Shown here in pieces: positions 6,901 through 14,125 of a stretch of DNA of 14,208 nt. Both the position numbers and the translations under genes were made by a program. Numbering within the stretch: position 1 is the first letter of the stretch; every line of letters starts with the position of its first letter. The stretch covers positions 346 to 14,553 of the forward strand of contig DCHK01000068.1 in assembly GCA_002315615.1 (NCBI GenBank), given 5' to 3'. Under the pieces are notes generated by a model. The model had not been told where the DNA came from, did not search any database, and was given only the letters and a program-made list of their open reading frames with translations. Source of the stretch: Bacteroidales bacterium UBA1754 (GTDB lineage Bacteria; Bacteroidota; Bacteroidia; Bacteroidales; Paludibacteraceae).

Positions 6901-9612
6901 CGCGACAAAATTTTGCCAGGTAGCACTGAAGATTGGAAATTAAAAATTACAGAAAATGGCAAACCTGCGAACTGCGAATTTCTTTGCACAATGTACGATG
7001 CCTCGCTCGATGCTTTTCGTAGCAATGCTTGGATTTTTGGAAGTTTTCCTCGTATCGAACACAATTTCATTATTAACAATTGGGATAGAATAAACAACAC
7101 AAACTACTCTGTATCAGCAACATTCAAAAACAATTATTTTACAAACCAAGACTTCGTTTTCGATAGTTTTATTGATTTAATGCGCTATTACAGATATGGA
7201 TACGGAGGAATTTATGATTCAAAACAAGCAAATTTTATGATGGCATGCTATAATTTAGCAGAAAGAAAAGAAGATATGGATTTTGCAGAAACAGGAAATA
7301 TGGACTTTGCCGTACCCGCCGTCGTAACACAGTCTGCCGAAAGCAACGAGCAAAACATAAAAGTGCGTTCCAACTTTGCAGAAACCGCTTTCTTCTATCC
7401 ACAATTAAAAACGGACAAAAATGGAGAAATTGCAATAAAATTCACAATTCCAGAGACGCTCACACGTTGGAAATTCATCGGTTTGGCACACACCAAAGAT
7501 TTGAACACCAATACTATAACTCAAGAAATAGTTTCGCAGAAACCTTTTTCACTTTCAGCCAACACGCCACGTTTTGTAATGTTTGGCGACGAATTAACAC
7601 TTACTGCAACAATTTCGAGTATGCAAGAACAAAAAATTGTAGGCAAAGCATATCTCGAAATTTTGGATGAAAAAGGCAATTCGTTGAGCAAAGAAAAACT
7701 TGATTTCACGACCGAAGGAATTGAAAATAAAACTCTTTCGTGGAAAACAAAAATTGACAGAAATAATGCTTCATTAACATTCCGTTTTGTTGCCGAAAGC
7801 GACAATTTTAGCGATGGTGAACAATACAAAATTCCAGTTTACCCTGATGGAAAAGCCGTGTTCGAAACTATGCCATTCGCAGTAAAGAAAAATGGCACAA
7901 GCAATTTTACTTTTGATGTTTTCAATAAAAAAATGGCGAATTCCGACAATCGCAGTTTTGTACTTGAATACAACAATAACCCCGTATGGAGTGCCATTCA
8001 GGCCATTCCATACGTTACGCCTCAATACAAAAATACTATTTCTAACTTCGTGGCATTCTACGCCAATATGTTGGGAAACAAAATTTTGCATAGCGAAAAC
8101 TTTGCCGATTACATTGACGCACTTGCTCAAGACACAACTTCTACTCTACAGAAAAACGAAGATGTAAAAATGCTTTCGCTCGACCAAACAAATTACTGGG
8201 GCGAAGCACAAGATGAGACTTCGCAACACAAAAAAATGTTCGAGTTTTTTGATGAAGAATGTTTAAACAAAAACATTGATTCACTTTTTACTGAAATCAA
8301 AAAACTGCAACAAAGCAACGGCGCATTTGTTTGGTTCGACGGAATGAACGAAAACCGATTCGTTACGCAATTTGTGGCAGAAGGACTTTGCCGACTTCAA
8401 AAACAGATGCCTCTAACTGAAGAACAACAGTCAATGAAAAATTCTGCCATCGCATATTTGCAAAAGTGCTTCGACGAAGATTATGAGCGCATTAAACATT
8501 ACAACAAAAATAACTATTTGTATGTTACAACTTCGCAAATTTATTATTTGTACATTCTTTGTAGCGAAAAAAACAATCTTAATCGTAATTCCGAAAAATA
8601 CATTTACAATCAGATAAAACAATATTGGACATATTTCAGCTTGTACGATAAAGCACTTACTGCCATTGTATTAAACAATTTTGGCGACAAAAATATTGCC
8701 AAAGAAATCATAAAATCTTTGCGTGAAAATGCCGAAGTCAAAAATTTTGAAATGTACTGGCCTAAAAATGTAGCAAGTTTCTTTTGGAACGAAGAACCTA
8801 TTGTTACGCAATGCACCATTATCGAAGCGTTTGAAACCATCGACCCGAAAAAAGACGAACTTGAACAAATGAAAATTTGGTTGCTCAATCAAAAACGCGC
8901 ACAAAAATGGGACAACGAAATTGCCACCATAAATGCTGTCAGCACAATTTTGTCTGGAAATAATTTCAGCACAAAAAACAACAATTTCAGCATACAACTT
9001 GGCGATGTTACCATTTTGCCCGATAGCGCAAAAAATCTCGGTTATGTAAAAAAATCTTTTGAAAGCAATGCCATACAATCAAATTTTGGCAACATTTCCG
9101 TAACAAAAACCGACGATGACTATTCTTACGGATGTGCGTATTGGCAATACTTTGCTAACTACAATGATATTGAAAACTCAAAAGGTGGCGACCTCAATAT
9201 CAACAAGAAAATATTCGTTGAACGCACCGATGATAAAGGTAAACACCTCGAAGAAATAAACGACCATAAATTACTAAAAGTGGGCGACAAAGCAACTGTA
9301 AGAATTTCTGTAAAATCATCACGAGATATGGATTTCGTTTGCATCAACGATGGTTTTGCTTCGTGCTTCGAACCTGCAATGAAACTTTCAGGCTACCACT
9401 ATTCCAATGGCGTAGGATACTATCAGGCGTACAAAGACAATGCCATTCAGTACTTTTTCGACACTTTACGCAAAGGTACTTACGTGTTCGAGTACACGCT
9501 GTATGTATCGCGCGAAGGCGAATTTTCTAATGGTGTGGGCGAAATTCAATGTATATACGCTCCCGCATTTTATAATCATACTCAAGGTGGAAAAATAAAT
9601 ATCAGCAAATAA
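3952..9612 (+). CDS. Large alpha-2-macroglobulin family protein without a thioester motif
   Basis: This is a 1886-residue exported protein of the bacterial alpha-2-macroglobulin (A2M) family, whose members are thought to entrap or block proteases in the periplasm. The first 20 or so residues form a signal peptide (KK plus a hydrophobic core) with no lipobox Cys, so it is probably soluble, unlike lipoprotein A2Ms such as YfhM. Residues of about 25-350 are helical and TPR-like. Macroglobulin strands follow, with the MG2 signature FTDRKIYRPGQKIYF near 580-594 and VEEYKRPKFEI near 667-677. A low-complexity acidic stretch at 1096-1137 is the likely bait region. It is followed by the A2M-domain signature FAETAFFYPQLKTD (1142-1155) and PETLTRWKF (1167-1175). 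NPVWSAIQAIPY (1343-1354) leads into the helical thioester-domain-like region, but the CxEQ motif is absent; the site reads VTPQYKNTISNF. A beta-rich C-terminal domain ends the protein. It starts 15 bp after guaD and abuts rimM. Confidence 0.9.
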   Translation: MKKIFFATIILIMVSASISTLKSGQMDYKKMWDEIESYEKKSQPESALKEVNDIYNNAKKEKNEGQILKCIIYKHRLLNEKYQQEKTPELIAEVEKLLTDNKLSEEANALLHLIVSKMYQQFYDFDLYDINIRTEITDYVPDDLNEWTKNIFTNKIKEHQQAALNISDKAKRTKTETFADAMILGEDSRELRPTLFDFIVYEIASNENNETYNEKSLLPTDEFLKQDFSDNFVLQQYQQLIKFHQNDKKELLYCELERLKYAYSNRIFDDEKQIEKLSNLHIARLEELYEKYKDIDFVCEVASAQAKYYQQKGAIETDSEEANNNKIVYYKKAYDICQKAIETFPKYKRINNLRNIANEITRPNLDASCKQKIYPNKDFEIKISHKNVKSAFIKVYKINKTAKEYATKRNLQGSDCISDRSTPVLEKEITFDDISMFAVADTAITLNLDCGIYEYVIADSENSAKTNTAEAIYVSKYEILKRNIGDRNEIFVLDRLSGDPQTNVKVETYEWNGKQFMKKAEAFSDSIGRVMLGTQDAYKSLYYALSNDNDKHYPLNYQYNNYYRINKSKQITSQEKTTIFTDRKIYRPGQKIYFKAIVYNISKNTSAIVSNKNCVITLHDANSKEISSINKNTNEYGSICGEFVLPKDVLPGNFTIKCNDGITDISVEEYKRPKFEITFDDIKSAYTIGDTVIVSGNIKTYSGIAASNAKISYIVKENRWWNTNDKLGKETKCDINGNFHIPVALGNRLIGNYIVEVTATDEKGETQSEEYIINIKEKSIQVKFALDTILQRGTIDDIKFSVTNANNTKIDATLSYKILHQDKCISRGTIENNILTKNIFEQLASGKYTLQIEAKDNKGDQETYEQNFHIFSENDKKITDGTINFFYNPTSHCKNGETAKIYFGSSEKITALYRIYDGEKLIESRWIKLNNELQSFDITYKSQYESRLTIQITFLKNEQLFTNQTYIYREIEFPKLKVELTTFRDKILPGSTEDWKLKITENGKPANCEFLCTMYDASLDAFRSNAWIFGSFPRIEHNFIINNWDRINNTNYSVSATFKNNYFTNQDFVFDSFIDLMRYYRYGYGGIYDSKQANFMMACYNLAERKEDMDFAETGNMDFAVPAVVTQSAESNEQNIKVRSNFAETAFFYPQLKTDKNGEIAIKFTIPETLTRWKFIGLAHTKDLNTNTITQEIVSQKPFSLSANTPRFVMFGDELTLTATISSMQEQKIVGKAYLEILDEKGNSLSKEKLDFTTEGIENKTLSWKTKIDRNNASLTFRFVAESDNFSDGEQYKIPVYPDGKAVFETMPFAVKKNGTSNFTFDVFNKKMANSDNRSFVLEYNNNPVWSAIQAIPYVTPQYKNTISNFVAFYANMLGNKILHSENFADYIDALAQDTTSTLQKNEDVKMLSLDQTNYWGEAQDETSQHKKMFEFFDEECLNKNIDSLFTEIKKLQQSNGAFVWFDGMNENRFVTQFVAEGLCRLQKQMPLTEEQQSMKNSAIAYLQKCFDEDYERIKHYNKNNYLYVTTSQIYYLYILCSEKNNLNRNSEKYIYNQIKQYWTYFSLYDKALTAIVLNNFGDKNIAKEIIKSLRENAEVKNFEMYWPKNVASFFWNEEPIVTQCTIIEAFETIDPKKDELEQMKIWLLNQKRAQKWDNEIATINAVSTILSGNNFSTKNNNFSIQLGDVTILPDSAKNLGYVKKSFESNAIQSNFGNISVTKTDDDYSYGCAYWQYFANYNDIENSKGGDLNINKKIFVERTDDKGKHLEEINDHKLLKVGDKATVRISVKSSRDMDFVCINDGFASCFEPAMKLSGYHYSNGVGYYQAYKDNAIQYFFDTLRKGTYVFEYTLYVSREGEFSNGVGEIQCIYAPAFYNHTQGGKINISK

Positions 9613-10125
9613 ATGATAACAAAAGAAGAACTCACGTGTGTAGGCGAAATAAAAAAGACACACGGCATTGATGGCGAACTGAATTTTGAAACAAATGTTG
9701 ATTTAGATGAACTTAAAATTGATTTTTTCATCTTCAATATTGACAATATTTTTGTACCATTTTTCATCGAGTCGTACAAAATAAATGGTACTAATGGTTA
9801 TGTAAAACTCGAAAGCGTCAACAACGAAATTGATGCAAAAGACCTTGTAGGAAAAGAAATTTTCGTTCTTCAAAATTCTTTGAGCGAAATAGACGAAAGA
9901 ATTGCAGATTTCAGTTACTTTATTGGTTTCAAAATTTACGACCAAAACAAAAAATTGCTCGGCGAAATTTCCGAAATCAACGACAAAACAGAAAACGTGC
10001 TGATTTATATAGAAGAAAAAGATTTAATCATTCCATTCCAAGAAAGTTTCATCACAGACATCGACCACAAAAAACGAATCATCAAAATGAATCTCCCTGA
10101 AGGACTTTTGGAAATGAACGATTAG
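9613..10125 (+). CDS. rimM: Ribosome maturation factor RimM
   Basis: RimM binds ribosomal protein S19 in the 30S head and aids 16S rRNA processing in the cytoplasm. The 170-residue protein has the usual two domains. The N-terminal barrel opens with VGEIKKTHGIDGEL (10-23), the classic GxIxxxHGixGe signature, followed by PFFIES and LVGKEIFV. The C-terminal PRC-barrel part (about 100-170) carries LLGEISEI, IPFQESFITDID and PEGLLE near the end. Its start ATG directly abuts the stop codon of the macroglobulin gene with no intervening base, which suggests translational coupling. This placement is unusual, because rimM commonly sits near rpsP or trmD in other bacteria. The stop codon overlaps the stop of the convergent lipoprotein gene. 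Identification by signature and length is confident. Confidence 0.93.
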   Translation: MITKEELTCVGEIKKTHGIDGELNFETNVDLDELKIDFFIFNIDNIFVPFFIESYKINGTNGYVKLESVNNEIDAKDLVGKEIFVLQNSLSEIDERIADFSYFIGFKIYDQNKKLLGEISEINDKTENVLIYIEEKDLIIPFQESFITDIDHKKRIIKMNLPEGLLEMND

Positions 10126-10598
10126 TTTGTAACTTGAAGTTCGTCGCCATAAACGGGCGAATTGTAGATGTGTGATGTATAACTGCGCAAAGGATATTTT
10201 GCTGGACCGCTAATTACCTCGCCATAACCCGAAAGCAGATTAAAAACCGAACCACATTGCGGACAAACTCCACGACCTTCTTTGTTTACATTGATTTTAA
10301 CAGATGATTTTACCTCATTCGTACAAGTCCTATCGTATGCCACATACGTTCGCTCCATATCCATCGTATGAAATAATATAATTCCACCGTAACCATACGA
10401 AGCACCACTTCTATCTTTATCCCGAAGATCCGCAGGACAAACAAGGTATTCGCCTATCCCGTTTTTGAATACGGAATAATCATCTAATGTAATGCTGATA
10501 TAAACTCTCGAATCGGGAATAATTTCCTCGTCGTCTTTGTTGCAAGAAATAAAGAATAATGCTAATACGAAAACAAGAACGAAATTCTTTATCGACAT
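10122..10598 (-). CDS. Small Rieske-like lipoprotein with both ligand histidines replaced
   Basis: This 158-residue protein has a lipoprotein signal ending in FISC (Cys19). The following residues NKDDEE resemble the K-(D/E)2 surface-export signal known from Bacteroidota lipoproteins, so it may face outward from the outer membrane. The C-terminal half looks like a Rieske [2Fe-2S] fold: YDRTCTN (C92) stands for the CxH loop, VCPQCGSVFN (C112, C115) for the CxxHGSxF loop, and VISGPAKYPLRSY for the proline loop. The spacing fits, with 17 residues between loops, but the His positions are Asn94 and Cys115. It therefore has three candidate ligands and no usual histidines, so it may bind a different metal or none. 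Its start lies 3 bp after the dapA stop, suggesting co-transcription with dapA. The molecular function is unknown. Related proteins occur in other Bacteroidota, as far as I recall. Confidence 0.85.
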   Translation of the reverse strand: MSIKNFVLVFVLALFFISCNKDDEEIIPDSRVYISITLDDYSVFKNGIGEYLVCPADLRDKDRSGASYGYGGIILFHTMDMERTYVAYDRTCTNEVKSSVKINVNKEGRGVCPQCGSVFNLLSGYGEVISGPAKYPLRSYTSHIYNSPVYGDELQVTN

Positions 10599-10601
10599 CG
10601 A

Positions 10602-11492
10602 CTAATACTTAATATTAAGATCGTCCAACACCTGACGCATTTTTTCCATCGTCGTAATGCGAGTTGGCACCAAAGGTAAACGAAGTTTATTCTCTACAAA
10701 TCCCATCATCGAAAGCATACACTTCACACCTGCAGGATTTCCGTCAACAAACAACAAGTCGAACAACTCGGTGAATTTATGATGTATTTGACGTGCACTT
10801 TCGTAATCGCCATTCAATGCCAAACGAACCATTTTGCTAAATTCAGCAGGAAAAGCATTTCCAATAACCGAAATTACACCTACAGCACCCATAGTAATCA
10901 ATGGGAAAGTAATGCCATCATCACCTGAAATCACCATAAAATCAGCAGGTTTATTTTTAATGATATCGTTCATTTGGTTAATATTTCCAGACGCTTCTTT
11001 AATTGCTATCACATTTTTGCAATCACGCGCAATGCGGAGAGTTGTTTCTGCTGTCATATTCACACCCGTTCGACCAGGTACATTGTAAAGAATAACAGGA
11101 AGTGGAGAGTTTTCGGAAATTGTTTTGTAATGCTGATAAAGTCCTTCTTGAGAAGGTTTGTTGTAGTAAGGAACGACAGATAGTATTGCATCAACACCCG
11201 TAAAATCTTCCGTCTTAAGACTTTCAACTATAGCCATCGTATTATTGCCTCCCAAACCGATAACAACAGGAATTCTGCCGTTTATCTGGTTCACTGCGAA
11301 TCTAATAACTTCGTTTCGCTCTTTTGCCGAAAGTGTAGGAGTTTCTGCAGTCGTAGCGCAAACTACCATATAGTCAGCGCCTCCTTTTATCTGATAATCA
11401 ATTAGTTTACCTAATGCTTCAAAATCAACGCTATAATCTTGTTTGAAAGGGGTTATCAAGGCAACTCCCATTCCTCTAAACTTGTTCTTCAT
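10602..11492 (-). CDS. dapA: 4-hydroxy-tetrahydrodipicolinate synthase
   Basis: DapA condenses pyruvate with aspartate semialdehyde, the first committed step to diaminopimelate and lysine, in the cytoplasm. With the start at 11492 the protein is 296 residues, the normal length; an in-frame ATG at 11525 would add 11 residues that do not look like the family. The TIM barrel shows the dihydroxyacid loop ATTAETPTL (T47, T48), VVPYYNKPS (Y110), YNVPGRTGV (Y136, R141) and the Schiff-base lysine in IAIKEASGN (K165). These match the E. coli residues T44, T45, Y107, Y133, R138 and K161. A -7-like TAATTTTG lies upstream, so it may have its own promoter. It is followed 3 bp later by the Rieske-like lipoprotein gene, and lies downstream of ligA and the DUF6913-like gene. 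Confidence 0.96.
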   Translation of the reverse strand: MKNKFRGMGVALITPFKQDYSVDFEALGKLIDYQIKGGADYMVVCATTAETPTLSAKERNEVIRFAVNQINGRIPVVIGLGGNNTMAIVESLKTEDFTGVDAILSVVPYYNKPSQEGLYQHYKTISENSPLPVILYNVPGRTGVNMTAETTLRIARDCKNVIAIKEASGNINQMNDIIKNKPADFMVISGDDGITFPLITMGAVGVISVIGNAFPAEFSKMVRLALNGDYESARQIHHKFTELFDLLFVDGNPAGVKCMLSMMGFVENKLRLPLVPTRITTMEKMRQVLDDLNIKY

Positions 11493-11522
11493 TACGTTAT
11501 CTTTATTTTCCGAAAAAACACA

Positions 11523-11530
11523 CAAAATTA
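11523..11530 (-). promoter_or_regulatory. Probable -7 element of the dapA promoter (TAnnTTTG)
   Basis: On the minus strand the site reads TAATTTTG, matching TAnnTTTG. It lies 30 bp upstream of the chosen dapA start in the 62-bp gap after the DUF6913-like gene. It supports the ATG at 11492 over the ATG at 11525, which would lie within this element. No good -33 TTG is visible about 19 bp upstream. Confidence 0.45.
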
Positions 11531-11554
11531 AGAATTAAATTGAAAATAACGAAA

Positions 11555-12070
11555 TCATTTTGTTTTTATCATTTCAAGATATTTCAAAATATAACTTAGC
11601 AAATCACCAACCGACGGCGTTTCCTCTTTTCGTATTTCCACATCATAAATGTCATAACATTCCTTTGATAGTCCACATTTGCATTTACTTGCAGAAACTG
11701 CCACCAAATATTTCAACGGAAGTTTTTCTTTCAAAGTCAAATCAATAAGCAAATCCGAATGATTTGTCAAAAACTCATCAGTAATTCTTTTTTCAGGTTT
11801 GCAAAAGCAAGTTTGCTTTTTTGAAAAATTTAACACATCGCCATCATACTCTATGACATTTTTGTCATTTTGATAAGCAATAAATTTTATACTTTCAAAA
11901 TGATGCTCCAATTGATTTTTTATTTTGGTAAATGTTTCTTGAGTCACGTCTTTGGCACAAAACAACACACATACAGATTTCGCATTAGTCAAACCCACAT
12001 ACTCTTTTGTCCGTAACACGTTTGCCTTACGAATTTGCCAATTTACATATTTTCGTCTAAAATAATACAT
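11555..12070 (-). CDS. Cysteine-rich protein resembling DUF6913
   Basis: The function is unknown. The 171-residue soluble protein has no signal peptide or membrane segment. It begins with a basic helix (MYYFRRKYVNWQIRK), followed by alternating strand and helix segments. The stretch DLLIDLTLKEKLPLKYLVA (about 106-124) resembles the conserved core of a family I recall as DUF6913, often found near dapA and ligA in Bacteroidota. Seven cysteines occur (34, 38, 88, 90, 130, 132, 138), including CFC and CKC pairs, which is notable for a short protein and may indicate metal binding. I chose the ATG at 12070, which overlaps the ligA end by 14 nt; an in-frame ATG at 12115 would overlap by 59 nt and is less likely. 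Translational coupling with ligA is plausible. Confidence 0.75.
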   Translation of the reverse strand: MYYFRRKYVNWQIRKANVLRTKEYVGLTNAKSVCVLFCAKDVTQETFTKIKNQLEHHFESIKFIAYQNDKNVIEYDGDVLNFSKKQTCFCKPEKRITDEFLTNHSDLLIDLTLKEKLPLKYLVAVSASKCKCGLSKECYDIYDVEIRKEETPSVGDLLSYILKYLEMIKTK

Positions 12071-14105
12071 ACTCTCCGTTTTCTGGTTCTTTAGGAGTTT
12101 GAGGAATTTCCACATTTATCATTCCAAGAAATTCTTCCTCCGTCAAAAAATTAATATTTAATGATTTCGCCTTTTCTAACTTAGAAGGACCAATATTTTT
12201 ACCTGCTAACAGAAAATCTGTTTTTGCAGAAACCGACGAACCATTTTTGCCTCCATTTAACTCTATCATTTGTTTTAGTTCCTCGCGCGAAAACCATTCA
12301 AATGTTCCACTTATCACTATCGTTTTACCCGAAAGAATATCGCCTTGTTTTTCTATTTGCGCTGACAATTCAAAATTTACGCCGTATGATTTCAATCGCT
12401 CAATAAGTTGAACATTTTTTTCTTTCTTAAAATAATCTATCACACTTTGCGCTATCACATCGCCTATTTCGTCAGTGGATGTCAATTGTTCAAAATTAGC
12501 TTCACGCAAAGCGTCAATATTCTTAAATGTTTGTGCCAATTTTTTCGCAACTGTTTCTCCTACATAACGAATTCCTAATGCAAAAAGTACTTTTTCAAAA
12601 GGCGTTTTTTTCGATTCCTCTATACTCTTTACCAAATTTTTGGCACTTTTATCGCCCCATCTTTCCAACGAACGCAAATCAGACTCTTTCAACAAATATA
12701 AATCTGCAATATCTTTTATTATTCCTTTAGAAAACAATAAATCTACAGTTTCTTCACCCATATTTATATTCATTGCCTTACGACCAACAAAATGTTCAAT
12801 TTTGCCTTTCTGCTGAGGCGGACATCCATCTTCGTTTGGACAATAATGAGCAGCTTCACCCTCATAGCGAACCAATTCGTCACCACACTCAGGGCAATTC
12901 GTTATAAAGCACACTTTTTCCATCTCAAAAAGCGAGCGCTCATCTTTATTGACGCCTACAATTTTCGGAATAATTTCGCCACCTTTCTCCACATAAACCA
13001 TATCACCAATGTGCAAATCGAGCTGTTCTATAATGTCGGCATTATGAAGCGAAGCCCTTTTCACCTGAGTTCCTGCCAATTGTACTGCATCAAAATTAGC
13101 AACTGGTGTTATTGCACCTGTACGTCCCACTTGGTATGTAACCTCCTTCAAACGTGTGCAAGCCCTTTCGGCTTGAAATTTATACGCAATAGCCCAACGT
13201 GGCGATTTCGCAGTTAGTCCTAATTGCTTTTGTTGTCGCAAAGAATTTACTTTCAGTACAATACCATCGGTAGCAACTGGCAAATTTTTACGTTCAACAT
13301 CCCAATATTTAATGAAATCAAAAATTTCTTGAAGTGAATGACACAATTTGCGTGAATCAGAAATTTTAAATCCCCAACTCTTTGCGTTGTCCAACGCATC
13401 CCAATGTGTTTCTGCCGATAAATTATCACCCAACAAAAAATACAAATAAGAATCTAATTTTCTTTTTGCTACTTCTTTAGAATTTTGAAGTTTCAAAGTA
13501 CCAGAAGCAGCATTTCGTGGATTAGCAAAAAGAGGTTCTTCTTGTTCTTCTCTTTCTTTATTTAATTGTTCAAAAACTTTCCAAGGCATCAATATTTCGC
13601 CACGAATTTCAAATTCTTGTGGAAAATCGCCATTTTTTAGCACTAAAGGAATTGAACGAATCGTTTTTACATTTGCCGTTACATCATCACCTTTCTCTCC
13701 ATCGCCACGTGTAACTGCTTGTATCAACCTTCCATCTTCATAAGTCAAAGAAATAGAAGTACCATCGAATTTCAATTCGCAAACAATTTCAAAATCTTCA
13801 TTCAATTGCTTTTTTACACGATTGTAAAAATCTGATATTTCACCTTCAGAATAAGTATTTCCCAACGACAACATTGGATATTTATGAAACACTTGTTCAA
13901 ATTCTTTTGAAATATCATTTCCAACACGTTGTGTAGGAGAATTTTCATCAAAATATTGAGGATTTTCCTCTTCCAATTTTTGAAGTTCTTTCATCAATTG
14001 GTCGAATTCATAATCGGAAATTTCAGGAGCAGAAAGAACATAATAATTATAGTTATGTTTTTCAAGCTCATTGCGTAGAAATTCTATACGTGATTTTGCA
14101 TCCAT
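12057..14105 (-). CDS. ligA: NAD+-dependent DNA ligase
   Basis: LigA seals nicks in duplex DNA using NAD+ and serves replication and repair. The 682-residue protein has the full domain order. Domain Ia carries NYYVLSAPEISDYEFDQL (20-37) for NMN binding. The adenylation domain has ELKFDG with catalytic Lys112, TRGDGEKGDDVT and FANPRNAASGTLK. The OB fold carries GDMVYVEKGGEIIPKI. A four-Cys zinc finger (C404, C407, C422, C428) follows, then helix-hairpin-helix repeats and a C-terminal BRCT domain (about 586-664). The tail ends with a Pro/Glu-rich stretch. The segment NINMGEET (446-453) is one residue shorter than the usual NIEGLGxET. The ATG at 14105 gives the family N-terminus MDAKSRIEFL. It has a -7-like site close upstream and overlaps the DUF6913-like gene. 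Confidence 0.97.
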   Translation of the reverse strand: MDAKSRIEFLRNELEKHNYNYYVLSAPEISDYEFDQLMKELQKLEEENPQYFDENSPTQRVGNDISKEFEQVFHKYPMLSLGNTYSEGEISDFYNRVKKQLNEDFEIVCELKFDGTSISLTYEDGRLIQAVTRGDGEKGDDVTANVKTIRSIPLVLKNGDFPQEFEIRGEILMPWKVFEQLNKEREEQEEPLFANPRNAASGTLKLQNSKEVAKRKLDSYLYFLLGDNLSAETHWDALDNAKSWGFKISDSRKLCHSLQEIFDFIKYWDVERKNLPVATDGIVLKVNSLRQQKQLGLTAKSPRWAIAYKFQAERACTRLKEVTYQVGRTGAITPVANFDAVQLAGTQVKRASLHNADIIEQLDLHIGDMVYVEKGGEIIPKIVGVNKDERSLFEMEKVCFITNCPECGDELVRYEGEAAHYCPNEDGCPPQQKGKIEHFVGRKAMNINMGEETVDLLFSKGIIKDIADLYLLKESDLRSLERWGDKSAKNLVKSIEESKKTPFEKVLFALGIRYVGETVAKKLAQTFKNIDALREANFEQLTSTDEIGDVIAQSVIDYFKKEKNVQLIERLKSYGVNFELSAQIEKQGDILSGKTIVISGTFEWFSREELKQMIELNGGKNGSSVSAKTDFLLAGKNIGPSKLEKAKSLNINFLTEEEFLGMINVEIPQTPKEPENGEYVLF

Positions 14106-14125
14106 AAGTCATTATGCTTAACATA

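Noticed and set aside
8671..9078. Open frame of 135 codons on the minus strand inside the macroglobulin gene
   Set aside because: It lies antisense to a continuous long gene. The Phe/Ile-rich translation reflects complementing AAA/GAA-rich codons.
10145..10161. Small hairpin TCGCC/GGCGA just past the rimM stop as a terminator
   Set aside because: The stem is only 5 bp, it lies within the coding sequence of the convergent lipoprotein and is not followed by a T-run.
12792..13217. Open frame of 141 codons on the plus strand inside ligA
   Set aside because: It is antisense to the conserved adenylation, OB and zinc-finger region of LigA and has a low-complexity Phe/Ile/Leu-rich translation.
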